From a virus: 36,696 nucleotides of DNA. The translations under genes and the position numbers were made by a program. Under the pieces are notes generated by a model. It saw nothing but the letters and a program-made list of their open reading frames with translations, ran no database searches and was not told the origin of the DNA. The stretch lies in the IMG/VR virus record IMGVR_UViG_3300035698_007168, positions 1-36,696 of that record. One strand, given 5' to 3'. Shown here one piece after another: positions 16,364 to 24,271 of this stretch. How positions within the stretch are numbered: position 1 is the stretch's first letter; each line of letters starts with the position of its first letter.

Positions 16364-18145
16364 TTAGACCCCTACAGGCTGAATAGTTAAATCGATATCT
16401 TCTTCAATAATATTGAGGATTACGTTGTTGATTGTTGTGAAATCTTTGTTTTTTGGCACGGAATATATTTTAATACCGTTTTTTTCGTAGCTATCTACAT
16501 TTAAATTAGAGATCTGGAGCAAACCTGTCTCATAATCTATTGTACCAATTGGTTCAATTAACTGACTAGTTGATAGGGAGACGATTTGAAGACCCCCGAT
16601 ACCATCATCAGTTAGTTGCGCTTTTTGTGATTTATATACAAACGAACTAGATTGAATTGTATAACCACCAGCAGCATTAGACCGAGTTGTGTCAAGTGGA
16701 ATATTAAAAGGAACATCGAATGTTGTTCTTATTCCTGGAGTAGGAAGAGCTATTTTAACAACTCTAATACTTGTTTCGTTTGATACAATAGAAACTTGTG
16801 ACGCATCAATTGTATTAACTACCTTTGAATAACGGAACACTCTATTAAAGTTATTAAGATTCGCTTGAGCGTAGTCAATAATAGCGGAGGAAACGATTGT
16901 CTTAATATCATCAACAGTTAGGCGCGTGGTGTTAACGTTATAACGGACCAGTGATTGAAGCTCGATATATGTGTATTCAGGATTAACGAATACAGGATCA
17001 ATAGAGACAGGGGAACGTGGTTTCAGGAAGTTATAATATTGATCTTTCTTAATATCTGGGAGACCATCAACTTCGTTCAAATCAACTGCTACAAACACCT
17101 TCCCAAATTGTGGAGGATTCAAATCTTCGCCGCCATACGCAGATACGGTATTGATCTCAGGAAAGTTTAGCTTTAAAAGGTTTTCATAATCTTCAGTAGT
17201 AATAGCTCTTTCTTGGGTTGTAAAATGGCGAGGAGCATTATACTTGATCGAATCCATAGACTCTGCAACAGCACCACTTGTAGCTGAATTATTTACATTA
17301 ACTACGATATTAGATTCGCCATCGATAGTAGAGTCCGGTGTAAATTGATTGCATCCATTTGGTAGTTCACCATTAGAAATGCGATACTCAATGCTAATAG
17401 TTGAATTATCTTTAGGAAGTCGCCCGGTTATTCCATCTCCAAAAACTATTTCATATGAATCATTCTCAGCGCCTTGTATGAAGAATACCTTAGAGGCGCT
17501 ATCTAGATCAAACAACGAAGTAGCTCTTGAATATAGCTGAACAGTTGCTCCCATATCTTCAAATACAGTTATAGCAAGGCTAGAGATGTCAACGTTCTTG
17601 TTAGAGAGAACCATTCTCTGAGGGTTGTTGTAATTATAGGTAAATGTATCTACTAAATAATACCCCTCATAGAGATTGATATTACTCCCGGCGAACATAA
17701 TAGTATTAGCGCCGATTGTAAAGTCTGTGATTACAATGTTCTCACCAGTAGAGAAGGTATAATTTTTTGTAGCAAACTTCGAAGTGAAAGTAGTACCTTT
17801 AGGAATAACAATAGAACGCTTTGCAGTATCGTTTGATGTAATTGAAATACTAACATTTGCTTCAGCAGACTTAAATGAGCGAGGTGTATAGTTTAATTCT
17901 TTAGCATGAGATACTACAGAATCCCGCATCTGAGCAGTATCGAGAAACATTTCTTTCCCAATCATATTCAGATAGAATGCATTGTGATATGTGTTGTACG
18001 AAAGCACGTCTAGCAACACGCTCATATTCGAACCGTCGAAATCGTAATCGTTGAATCTATCCTGTGACTTCAGATACGATTTTAGCGTATTTTTATGTGT
18101 GTCGAAATCCAAATTCGATAAGATTATAGAACTGTTACTTGGCAA
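16364..18145 (-). CDS. 6: Baseplate wedge subunit gp6
   Basis: 593 aa (T4 gp6 is about 660). The N-terminus (SIILSNLDFDTHKNTLKSYL, then GSNMSVLLDVLSYNTYHNAF and MFLDTAQMRDSVVSHAKELN) is the classic gp6 / phage baseplate J-like start. The domain with DSYEIVFGDGITGRLPKDNS and the RHFTTQERAITTEDYE segment are also typical. gp6 forms the dodecameric ring that holds the wedges together and controls baseplate opening. The start is a TTG, preceded at 8 nt by AAGGA; no in-frame ATG lies nearby upstream. No minus-strand late promoter is seen directly upstream, so transcription probably arrives from gp25 across the antisense endonuclease gene. Confidence 0.92.
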   Translation of the reverse strand: MPSNSSIILSNLDFDTHKNTLKSYLKSQDRFNDYDFDGSNMSVLLDVLSYNTYHNAFYLNMIGKEMFLDTAQMRDSVVSHAKELNYTPRSFKSAEANVSISITSNDTAKRSIVIPKGTTFTSKFATKNYTFSTGENIVITDFTIGANTIMFAGSNINLYEGYYLVDTFTYNYNNPQRMVLSNKNVDISSLAITVFEDMGATVQLYSRATSLFDLDSASKVFFIQGAENDSYEIVFGDGITGRLPKDNSTISIEYRISNGELPNGCNQFTPDSTIDGESNIVVNVNNSATSGAVAESMDSIKYNAPRHFTTQERAITTEDYENLLKLNFPEINTVSAYGGEDLNPPQFGKVFVAVDLNEVDGLPDIKKDQYYNFLKPRSPVSIDPVFVNPEYTYIELQSLVRYNVNTTRLTVDDIKTIVSSAIIDYAQANLNNFNRVFRYSKVVNTIDASQVSIVSNETSIRVVKIALPTPGIRTTFDVPFNIPLDTTRSNAAGGYTIQSSSFVYKSQKAQLTDDGIGGLQIVSLSTSQLIEPIGTIDYETGLLQISNLNVDSYEKNGIKIYSVPKNKDFTTINNVILNIIEEDIDLTIQPVGV

Positions 18146-18157
18146 AAGATTATTCCT

Positions 18158-18165
18158 TATAAATA
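18158..18165 (+). promoter_or_regulatory. Late promoter TATAAATA for the homing endonuclease
   Basis: An exact plus-strand TATAAATA (followed by GG) lies 57 nt upstream of the endonuclease ATG, in the gap between gp6 and that gene. It faces away from gp6, so it can only serve the endonuclease. The leader between them includes a hairpin-capable stretch (18171-18202, GGGT/ACCC core) and a GAGGAG ribosome binding site 6 nt before the ATG. Confidence 0.7.
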
Positions 18166-18222
18166 GGTGCGATTCGCGGGTGTGGCTACCCCAATCACGC
18201 TAATACTTATGAGGAGTACCAG

Positions 18223-18783
18223 ATGATCTATTTATACATCAAAAAACATCAAAAAACAAACTTACTTTATTTCGGCAAGACAATTCGTGATCCGTATAAG
18301 TATGCGGGTTCAGGAAAGTACTGGCTCAGTCATATTGCTAAACACGGTCGTAAACACGTTGAAACTATCGCGGTTTATGAATTTCAAGATATAGAAGAGT
18401 GTTCAAATTTCGCAATTAAATTCTCAAGAGATAATAATATTGTAAAATCACAAGTTTGGGCTAATCTCACAGAAGAGAATGGAAGAGACGGTGGTATTAC
18501 CGGACCTGCACCATGAAATAAAGGTCTAAAACTTAGTAAAGAACATAGAGAAAAATTATCAGAGTCTCATAAAGGTAATACTTCCGGTAACAAAGGTAAA
18601 GTACATTCAGCCGAAACTCGTGCTAAGATGTCAGCCGCTCGAAAAAAACAAATAAGGCCGCCTTGCAGTGATGAAACACGTTTAAAAATTTCTAAAGCAA
18701 ATAAAGGAAGAGTATTTACAGAAGAACATCGTGCAAAACTATCTGCTGCAGCTAAGAAAGGAAAATTATCGTACTCTTGTTAA
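18223..18783 (+). pseudogene. GIY-YIG homing endonuclease (Seg/I-TevI type), interrupted by an in-frame TGA
   Basis: The first 97 codons encode a complete GIY-YIG nuclease domain: the GIY equivalent YLY at residues 3-5, YFG at 16-18, then YAGSGKYWLSHIAKHG and a VWANLTEENGRDGG motif typical of phage Seg-like enzymes. Codon 98 (18514-18516) is TGA, after which the same frame continues for 88 sense codons to TAA at 18781. That part encodes NKGLKLSKEHREKLSESHKG and further NUMOD3 DNA-binding repeats. Related enzymes have P-W-N-K-G at this junction, so the TGA replaces a TGG tryptophan codon by one base. The truncated product would have the nuclease domain without most of its DNA-binding region. 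The gene is inserted antisense between gp25 and gp6, and its 3' end overlaps the last codons of gp25 by 18 nt. It may be decaying, or a little full-length protein may be made by readthrough. Confidence 0.88.
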
Positions 18784-19185
18784 CGTGACATTAAAGCTTG
18801 TAGGGTCTTGTTTATTTATAACGAGGATAGTCACGCTAACAATATACAAATTTTCTTCATATCTAGGAATAACTGAAATTTCCAACACTTTAGCTCGTGG
18901 TTCATGGGCTTCAATTGTTTCCCGGGTTAGAGTTGATATTTCATTAGCAACTGCTTCGCCCATCGGCTCAAATAGCATTTTGTTGATGCTAGATCCAATT
19001 CTGGGTTGATATAATCTTTCTTTCCGATTCGTATTTAATAGATTCTTAATGGCACGAATAACCGCCTGCTCGTTTACAAAACGAACGACATCACCCGACA
19101 CTGGATGTTTATTTAAATCGGTAAGAAAGTCAGAATATACTTGATTTTTCTTACTTGTTGATGTAAAGCGATCTGCTCTAGCCAT
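18766..19185 (-). CDS. 25: Baseplate wedge subunit gp25 (lysozyme-like fold)
   Basis: 139 aa (T4 gp25 is 132). The W/gp25 family signature EPR is at residues 95-97 (IEAHEPRAKV), preceded by the usual RIGSSINKMLFEPMGE region. gp25 is part of the gp6-gp7-gp25 core bundle of the wedge and, in contractile systems, sits where the sheath starts. The C-terminus (VTLTRVR) looks complete for the family although its codons overlap the antisense endonuclease gene. The start lies 11 nt downstream of the 203-aa gene. Confidence 0.92.
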   Translation of the reverse strand: MARADRFTSTSKKNQVYSDFLTDLNKHPVSGDVVRFVNEQAVIRAIKNLLNTNRKERLYQPRIGSSINKMLFEPMGEAVANEISTLTRETIEAHEPRAKVLEISVIPRYEENLYIVSVTILVINKQDPTSFNVTLTRVR

Positions 19186-19196
19186 TAATTATATCC

Positions 19197-19808
19197 TTAT
19201 GCGGGAAGCGGAGCTTCACTATGTGTTACTACTTGAATTTCAATCGCGGCGAGTGAAGCATCTACTGTTTGAGTAAACGATTCGGCTGATGTGGTATCAA
19301 TAGGTGGGATACTATTTCCAGGGTCTATAAGTGTTAGTATGCTTGTTTGCCCGGCCCCTATCTTATTAAGACTTTCAGCAATCTCGGCGGTAATTGCTCT
19401 TTCTAATTTTTCTAGTACTAATCCCTCTAAACCGATTGCGCAACTACGAATCGAATCTTGTGCCTGTTTAATTGCGCTAACTACATTCGCAATAGCGGCC
19501 GCAAGCCCTATTAGTTTTTTTGTATACTTAATCTGAGCTTTAAGTTGCGGGGTTGCTGTCGCGGTAATAAGTTTACTTATCCAGGCAACAATAGAGGTTG
19601 GTGTAGGACTTGGCGGTGATGCAATAGGTAGGAAAGATGAGAGGGCAAGCTGTTCTTCTATAGTATCACTTAATAAGTCCCGGAGTGCATCAAGATGCTC
19701 ATCAATAATTAAACTTAGAACTTCACAGTCTGTATTGTAGCGAATTTGATCTGCTAGTTCATTAATGTGCCTTGTATTTACATCTAACTGTTTTGCTGAA
19801 ATTCCCAT
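19197..19808 (-). CDS. Unrecognised helical protein between spike and gp25
   Basis: 203 aa. It appears largely helical, with an acidic first half (HINELADQIRYN, HLDALRDLLSDTIEEQLALS), a Pro/Ser/Thr linker near residues 62-73 (IASPPSPTPTS) and an Ala/Ile-rich middle helix (KLIGLAAAIANVVSAIKQAQ). There is no signal peptide and no clear membrane segment. It lies in the late baseplate operon, 12 nt after the needle-tip gene, so a structural or assembly role in the central baseplate is likely. No T4 counterpart is visible and no family is recognised. Confidence 0.65.
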   Translation of the reverse strand: MGISAKQLDVNTRHINELADQIRYNTDCEVLSLIIDEHLDALRDLLSDTIEEQLALSSFLPIASPPSPTPTSIVAWISKLITATATPQLKAQIKYTKKLIGLAAAIANVVSAIKQAQDSIRSCAIGLEGLVLEKLERAITAEIAESLNKIGAGQTSILTLIDPGNSIPPIDTTSAESFTQTVDASLAAIEIQVVTHSEAPLPA

Positions 19809-19820
19809 AATAATTATCCT

Positions 19821-20096
19821 TTATGATATATTAACGACAATGCCGTTTAATACTTCTACTACTTTACCTGTCGGTGAAGTAAATGTGCCCGATACACCTA
19901 CACTAGATGAAATAGCACCTTTAACTGTTAAGCTGCCATGAGTAATAGTAACACCTCCTGGCGCTGCCATTTTTATCCCTTTTTTTGCTGCAATCGATAC
20001 GTTACCGTCAGACATTACATCAATATCTCCTTTTGCATATACCGTTTTAATCCCTCCTACAATATCAAAACTATACTTAATAGTTCTAATTGTCAT
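19821..20096 (-). CDS. Separate spike needle/tip protein (gp5 C-terminal beta-helix equivalent)
   Basis: 91 aa. Short regular beta repeats run from residue ~20 (KGDIDVMSDGNVSIAAKKGI, KMAAPGGVTITHGSLTVKG), the pattern of gp5/VgrG-type triple-stranded beta-helix needles. The C-terminus (SPTGKVVEVLNGIVVNIS) would form the tip. In T4 the needle is the C-terminal domain of gp5. Here it is a separate gene starting 6 nt after the gp5-like OB protein stops. A trimer continuing the spike is the natural model. A PAAR-like metal-binding His is not clearly identifiable. Confidence 0.65.
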   Translation of the reverse strand: MTIRTIKYSFDIVGGIKTVYAKGDIDVMSDGNVSIAAKKGIKMAAPGGVTITHGSLTVKGAISSSVGVSGTFTSPTGKVVEVLNGIVVNIS

Positions 20097-20102
20097 ATTA
20101 CC

Positions 20103-20627
20103 TTAATTATTTATTTCCACGTAGGCTCCAGATTTATGATAAATGTGAATACGTTCATTCTCAGGAGAATCATCTAATTCTATTACGTGTCCGGATTTAG
20201 TCTGAATAACCCTATTAAATGGATACTCGGCAGCGAAAGGAGAGGCTGGCTCTGGCCCGATTCTTTCTTTTGTTAGCGTTTGCTTTCCGCGAGCGAGATA
20301 CGATATTGAGTGCTTATCATCACTCATCTCTGGGATAGTAGGAAAAGAACCTAGTACCATCATAATCTGTTTCTCTTGTGAATCTAAAAAGAAACCTACA
20401 ATATTAGAACCGACGGCTAGGCCAGGGGTATCGCCTATTCCCTGAAAGCTTTCACTCGTATTAGGCATGAGCATATGGGCCCATTCAATATCTTTTGTGT
20501 CGATCCCTTCATCATACTCATCCAGTACGCGAACCTTAACACGGCCGAGCATTAATGGATCCTTAATATCTTCAACGATACCTAGGAACCAACGGAAACC
20601 TTCTTCACCTAAACTTGCAGTTGTCAT
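20103..20627 (-). CDS. 5: Baseplate central spike gp5, OB-fold part without lysozyme domain
   Basis: 174 aa against 575 in T4. Residues ~10-100 match the gp5 N-terminal OB fold (RWFLGIVEDIKDPLMLGRVK; T4 has NWFVGVVEDRMDPLKLGRVR). Residues 134-172 (EYPFNRVIQTKSGHVIELDD through KSGAYVE) match the short T4 segment just before its beta-helix. T4's lysozyme domain, which lies between these two parts, is absent, and the protein stops where the needle would begin. The next gene supplies a needle-like protein. The OB part would seat the spike on the gp27-like hub, which is encoded immediately upstream. Confidence 0.85.
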   Translation of the reverse strand: MTTASLGEEGFRWFLGIVEDIKDPLMLGRVKVRVLDEYDEGIDTKDIEWAHMLMPNTSESFQGIGDTPGLAVGSNIVGFFLDSQEKQIMMVLGSFPTIPEMSDDKHSISYLARGKQTLTKERIGPEPASPFAAEYPFNRVIQTKSGHVIELDDSPENERIHIYHKSGAYVEINN

Positions 20628-20628
20628 A

Positions 20629-21975
20629 TTATGTCTCCGTCAGCCCGCCCTTGATTAGCTCAAGAGATATGGAATGTTGAGGTCTGTCAGTATTTAAAAT
20701 CATATGTCTCACTTTAGTTACGAGATAATTACCAGAATCGAGCCTAGCCTCTCCGGTAGAGTTTTCAAAAGAAGTCGCTGCTGGGAAATGACATTTAATT
20801 ACATCCCCTATTTGGATTGCAGAATCGCCATAGATATGAATCTGCACAATATTCTGAGACATCGCGATAGCGTATGCTTGAAGCTTACTCAGTTTTTCTG
20901 GAAGATTGTTTGAAGGTTTATCTGAACGTATCGCGATAAATTTATCTGATGCAGTAGTCTTTCCGTGCTTTTGGTTAAACCCTGTCGAATTCATCGATGC
21001 TGAGTTATTATCAGCGAACTTAAATTTATCGGCGCCGATATTATTAGTATATGTCGTCTTTGTTAAACTACCCGTTATGAGATCAAAAGCAGATACCACG
21101 TTAGTTAAGCCACCGTTTTGAACTTTAGATATTGTATCGGTAAACGTAATTTGATTATATGCTAGAATATTTCTAATGTTAACACTTTTAAAGCTGTCTT
21201 TACGAATCGTATCAAAGAAAAACTCTTTATCTGACGCCCCTGCTGCGAATTGTTTTTGACCCTCATTCATCAGTTTTTCAAGTGTCGTAAAAACAAAACC
21301 ACTACGGTTCTCAAAGAATACAAACGAACTAGATTCATATTCTGTGGAAATAGCACGGCGACGGAGGAAATCAATTGCTTTAAATGGTTCCATCTTCGTC
21401 ACATTGATTTTTTCAATACCTGACGTCTTATCGATAGAGACAGGTTTTTGTGTTGTAAGATCTTCAGCTACAATCTCCCCTACAATATCACTAATATTAC
21501 GTTCATAAGAATTGTAAATATATAGGTTAGTATTTCTCATAAGCTCAGCGCTTACAAGTTGAAGAGTGTAGGTTACCATTTTATTATTTTCAGTAACTAC
21601 TTTATCTTTTACTTGATTAACACGAAAAAGATACTTTGCTGGCTCTCCCTCTGTCTTCGGGGTTCTAAAGGATATTGATACATACTCTTCTCCAATAATA
21701 GGAAAATCCTGCATCAAGCCAATGCTATCAGCAATACTCATCTCAGCAAAAATAACAGGGGAAGTAACGTCCTCGAAGATATCAATACTTTTACACTGTG
21801 ACATTAAATCGTATTGGCGTTGTTGATCTTCACTAAGAAGCGTAATCCCTAGAATTTCAATATCTCCAGGCATAATATCATCTGTAGGGCCACGCACCAC
21901 ACTACTAATAGCACTGTTAATTGCCCCTAGAAGTTCTTTTTCTATACCAGAAAGGATATCATTGACTATACTCAT
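20629..21975 (-). CDS. 27: Baseplate hub protein, gp27-like
   Basis: 448 aa (T4 gp27 is 391). It has the layout of gp27/gpD-type hub proteins: an N-terminal beta domain (SIDIFEDVTSPVIFAEMSIA, then FPIIGEEYVSISFRTPK), a DFLRRRAISTEYESSSFVFF segment typical of the family, and a C-terminal barrel part (IQIGDVIKCHFP, LDSGNYLVTKVRHMI). The trimer links tail tube and spike. Its gene overlaps the gp53 stop by one base and is followed 1 nt later by gp5, so hub and spike are co-translated. Sequence similarity to T4 gp27 itself is weak; the assignment rests on fold-like motifs and position. Confidence 0.75.
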   Translation of the reverse strand: MSIVNDILSGIEKELLGAINSAISSVVRGPTDDIMPGDIEILGITLLSEDQQRQYDLMSQCKSIDIFEDVTSPVIFAEMSIADSIGLMQDFPIIGEEYVSISFRTPKTEGEPAKYLFRVNQVKDKVVTENNKMVTYTLQLVSAELMRNTNLYIYNSYERNISDIVGEIVAEDLTTQKPVSIDKTSGIEKINVTKMEPFKAIDFLRRRAISTEYESSSFVFFENRSGFVFTTLEKLMNEGQKQFAAGASDKEFFFDTIRKDSFKSVNIRNILAYNQITFTDTISKVQNGGLTNVVSAFDLITGSLTKTTYTNNIGADKFKFADNNSASMNSTGFNQKHGKTTASDKFIAIRSDKPSNNLPEKLSKLQAYAIAMSQNIVQIHIYGDSAIQIGDVIKCHFPAATSFENSTGEARLDSGNYLVTKVRHMILNTDRPQHSISLELIKGGLTET

Positions 21976-22820
21976 TATCTAGTGCTCATTAACCTCTTAA
22001 GTTCACTCTCAGTTTGACCTCTAAGGTTTGCCGTAATCAGTTGGACGTCTTTCTTTTGTTCATTCTTCTCTTGCTCATATTCAAAATATGACACAGGTGT
22101 CCAAAATGCTGCGTCGGTAGATGCAATAGTTTCAACGATTGTTGCAATCTCAACTATCTCTGCCGTATATCCGGATGCTTGCCCGGTAAGAACTTCTGTG
22201 TTTGCGAACGCTCCAATAACATGTTGACATGCTACAACTGTTGAGTTGCTGGATGTAACTGTTGCGTAGTTATAAGCATCAACTCTAATCTCTTCTCCAA
22301 TTGTAAAATTTCCTGTAGAGTTAGTTAGAGTAATGTTTTGAATCTTATTAGTGTTTACAATATCATCTTCACGTTTTCTTTTATATGTATTGACTGTAAA
22401 ATCAGAGAACACAACCGGGTTATAGTAGCGCTTATGTGCAGCTGGAAGAGCATTAAACTCAGCCGGAGTAATACTTTCTTCGCTATTGTACCAATTAGTC
22501 CGGAAGAATTTGATTCTTCGAATAGCGCTTGTTACACTTCCATATCTACTTACAATATGGTTGTTGAAATCATCATCAGATAGTGTAAGATCATAATACG
22601 GATCGACTACTTCATTAGCGTACCAAACAAGCCAAGAGTAGCCAGGGCTATCGTAGTAATCATTTGAAAGAATATCAACACGATCTAAACCGTTCATAGT
22701 GTATGGATAGAATGCTAGTTTATTATTCTTAGTCTTATCAGAAAGCTTAGCGCGGGCCATCAGATTTTTTGCAGTGAAGCCGTTGTATGATATGGTTGGG
22801 ATCTTGTTAAAATAGTTCAT
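21975..22820 (-). CDS. 53: Baseplate wedge subunit gp53
   Basis: 281 aa (T4 gp53 is 196). The N-terminus has the gp53 pattern: MNYFNKIPTISYNG, then LAFYPYTMNGLDRVDILSND, YYDSPGYSWLVWYANEVVDP and FNNHIVSRYGS. An insert of ~80 residues around 165-245 carries small beta motifs (FTIGEEIRVDAYNYATV, VLTGQASGYTAEIVEI) of the kind also found in gp7 of this phage. The C-terminus is a charged helix (EQEKNEQKKDVQLI). gp53 completes each wedge and triggers joining of six wedges around the hub. It overlaps gp48 upstream and the hub gene downstream by one base each. Confidence 0.88.
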   Translation of the reverse strand: MNYFNKIPTISYNGFTAKNLMARAKLSDKTKNNKLAFYPYTMNGLDRVDILSNDYYDSPGYSWLVWYANEVVDPYYDLTLSDDDFNNHIVSRYGSVTSAIRRIKFFRTNWYNSEESITPAEFNALPAAHKRYYNPVVFSDFTVNTYKRKREDDIVNTNKIQNITLTNSTGNFTIGEEIRVDAYNYATVTSSNSTVVACQHVIGAFANTEVLTGQASGYTAEIVEIATIVETIASTDAAFWTPVSYFEYEQEKNEQKKDVQLITANLRGQTESELKRLMSTR

Positions 22821-23797
22821 TACCCCACCTCACCTTTAATTGCTGCTGCTGCTTCTCCTTCTCCTTCTTTACTGGGAAATAATGTAGAACCAAGAGCAAC
22901 TGCTCCGTCAATTCCAAGTTCTGCAGCGGCAGCGGCCACAGGCCCGAAGGTTTGCTCGAAAACACCTTTAAAGACATCCACGGTATTTTTACCTCCTCCA
23001 TTCCGACTTTCATCCCAATCATTAGCTAGCATATATTCAATTTCTTTAAAATTAATATTTAACGTTATTGCAGCTGGGAGGTGAGAACCACTGTGAAAAG
23101 ATGGCATACCACTTGGGGCATAATTTGCTGTGATATTTGTTATTATCATTTTTTTAAATTTAATAATACTATTAGGTCCCCATCCCCAATTAGTTTTTCC
23201 GTCTTTATCCCAAGGAAAAAAGTTAACTTGGCACATATCTGGATACCCGAGGACCCCTACTTCACCGTTTACAACATTACTCGGGAGTGATGCAGCTTTT
23301 AATATTTGAATAATCTCCTGGAGATTATCACTTTCTTGCGACGACACCGGATAAAAAGTCCAACTGGGGGTAAATTCTCTTAGGACTGGACCTTGAAGCA
23401 TTACAGATGGATTTGGGTTTGGGGCTTGCCCTGTAGCTTGCTGGAGCGCAGATGTAATTTGATCAGCTTGTAATAAATTTCCTGTGATTGTCTCTGTGGT
23501 TTGTCCACCAAGTCCTGAAAGTTTTTGGATACCCGCGCTCGTTACATCACCACCGTATCTTAATACGGCGGCTCCAATTCCACTAACTACCTGGCCATTC
23601 ATTATATCCCCGACGGTTTCTAAATTTTGATCATTCCAAGATGTCGAAGTTTGTTCTCTCAATTCTGCTGGCAATGGAAGCAAAATTGTTTTTGTACTTT
23701 CAAACGCAGTACTCCCAGAAAAAGGTTTAGGTCTTTTATACACCCCGAGCCGAATTGACATGTAGTATTTACTAAGTTTACCAGAGCTCGCAGCCAT
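22820..23797 (-). CDS. 48: Baseplate tail-tube junction protein gp48
   Basis: 325 aa (T4 gp48 is about 364). The second half aligns with T4 gp48: TPSWTFYPVSSQESDNLQEI (T4 TWDLTPRSTEDLMAII), GYPDMCQVNFF, then a KFKKMIITNITANYAPSGMP region and AAITLNINFKEIEYMLANDW (T4 ends STFTLEITMREIITLNRA). The first half is variable and Gly/Gln-rich. In T4, gp48 and gp54 cap the hub and start tube polymerisation. Here a gp54/gp19-like gene is on the divergent plus-strand operon. The C-terminal ~60 residues (Ala/Gly-rich) go beyond the T4 end. Confidence 0.85.
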   Translation of the reverse strand: MAASSGKLSKYYMSIRLGVYKRPKPFSGSTAFESTKTILLPLPAELREQTSTSWNDQNLETVGDIMNGQVVSGIGAAVLRYGGDVTSAGIQKLSGLGGQTTETITGNLLQADQITSALQQATGQAPNPNPSVMLQGPVLREFTPSWTFYPVSSQESDNLQEIIQILKAASLPSNVVNGEVGVLGYPDMCQVNFFPWDKDGKTNWGWGPNSIIKFKKMIITNITANYAPSGMPSFHSGSHLPAAITLNINFKEIEYMLANDWDESRNGGGKNTVDVFKGVFEQTFGPVAAAAAELGIDGAVALGSTLFPSKEGEGEAAAAIKGEVG

Positions 23798-23798
23798 A

Positions 23799-24194
23799 TT
23801 AAATCACCGACAGTATTTCATGAGTATCGCGTTTTCTATTTTTCGCAATCTTCGTGGAAGGATTAATTGTTTGGAGATACATATCTACATCACCTAAACT
23901 AGCGGCTCGAAGTTGAGATAAGTTTGCGCCGCCGGTACGATCAATGGCGCGACCGGCAATAGCAAAATACTCATCAGCAGCCCCGGAAATGATATTATCT
24001 GTTCTTGACGAAGCAAACGCAGATACACTATCATAGGATGTTCCGATATTGAATAATGTTTCTGCTGTAGAGGAAGTAATAAGTGTAGTTCCTCCCGGTA
24101 GTCCGGCAACAACATCGCGTACAACGTTATTTACCATTCTCTGTACCGCGGATTTTGCAGTGCTTTTAATGTAATTACCAGCGTTAAATGCCAT
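23799..24194 (-). CDS. Small protein at the head of the minus-strand late operon, unknown
   Basis: 131 aa, ATG preceded by AGGAG. The N-terminal half is a basic amphipathic helix followed by Gly/Thr stretches (NYIKSTAKSAVQRMVNNVVR). The C-terminal half is polar and ends HEILSVI. There is no signal peptide or membrane span. It is the first gene after the divergent late promoters and is followed after 1 nt by gp48, so it probably belongs to the tube-baseplate junction. I do not recognise a family. Confidence 0.65.
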   Translation of the reverse strand: MAFNAGNYIKSTAKSAVQRMVNNVVRDVVAGLPGGTTLITSSTAETLFNIGTSYDSVSAFASSRTDNIISGAADEYFAIAGRAIDRTGGANLSQLRAASLGDVDMYLQTINPSTKIAKNRKRDTHEILSVI

Positions 24195-24212
24195 TAGGCT
24201 CTCCTGAATCTA

Positions 24213-24220
24213 TATAAATA
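24213..24220 (+). promoter_or_regulatory. Late promoter TATAAATA for the plus-strand tail operon
   Basis: Exact T4-type late -10 box 51 nt upstream of the gp4 ATG. It forms the left half of a 16-bp perfect palindrome shared with the minus-strand promoter. Recognition would be by a gp55-type sigma with the gp33 coactivator encoded in this window. Confidence 0.8.
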
Positions 24221-24228
24221 TATTTATA
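24221..24228 (-). promoter_or_regulatory. Late promoter TATAAATA for the minus-strand baseplate operon (proximal)
   Basis: Exact minus-strand TATAAATA directly abutting the plus-strand box, 27 nt upstream of the first minus-strand ATG (24194). Transcription would start near 24214, leaving a short leader that still contains the AGGAG ribosome binding site. Confidence 0.8.
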
Positions 24229-24247
24229 CCACATGCGTCTAGTACAT

Positions 24248-24255
24248 TATTTATA
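24248..24255 (-). promoter_or_regulatory. Second minus-strand late promoter TATAAATA (distal)
   Basis: A further exact minus-strand TATAAATA in the same 77-bp intergenic region, 54 nt upstream of the 24194 start. It may act as a tandem promoter for the long baseplate operon. Confidence 0.6.
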
Positions 24256-24271
24256 AGAAAAATTAAAATTT

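Noticed and set aside
18514-18516. TGA read as tryptophan (altered genetic code)
   Set aside because: All long genes use TGG for Trp and have no internal TGA. TGA is the natural end of gp8 (same last residue as T4 gp8), gp33 and the tape-measure gene, the last two in ATGA overlaps.
19821-20627. Frameshift joining gp5 and the 91-aa needle gene
   Set aside because: The second gene has its own ATG 6 nt after the first stop, and no slippery sequence is visible at the junction; two separate genes are simpler.
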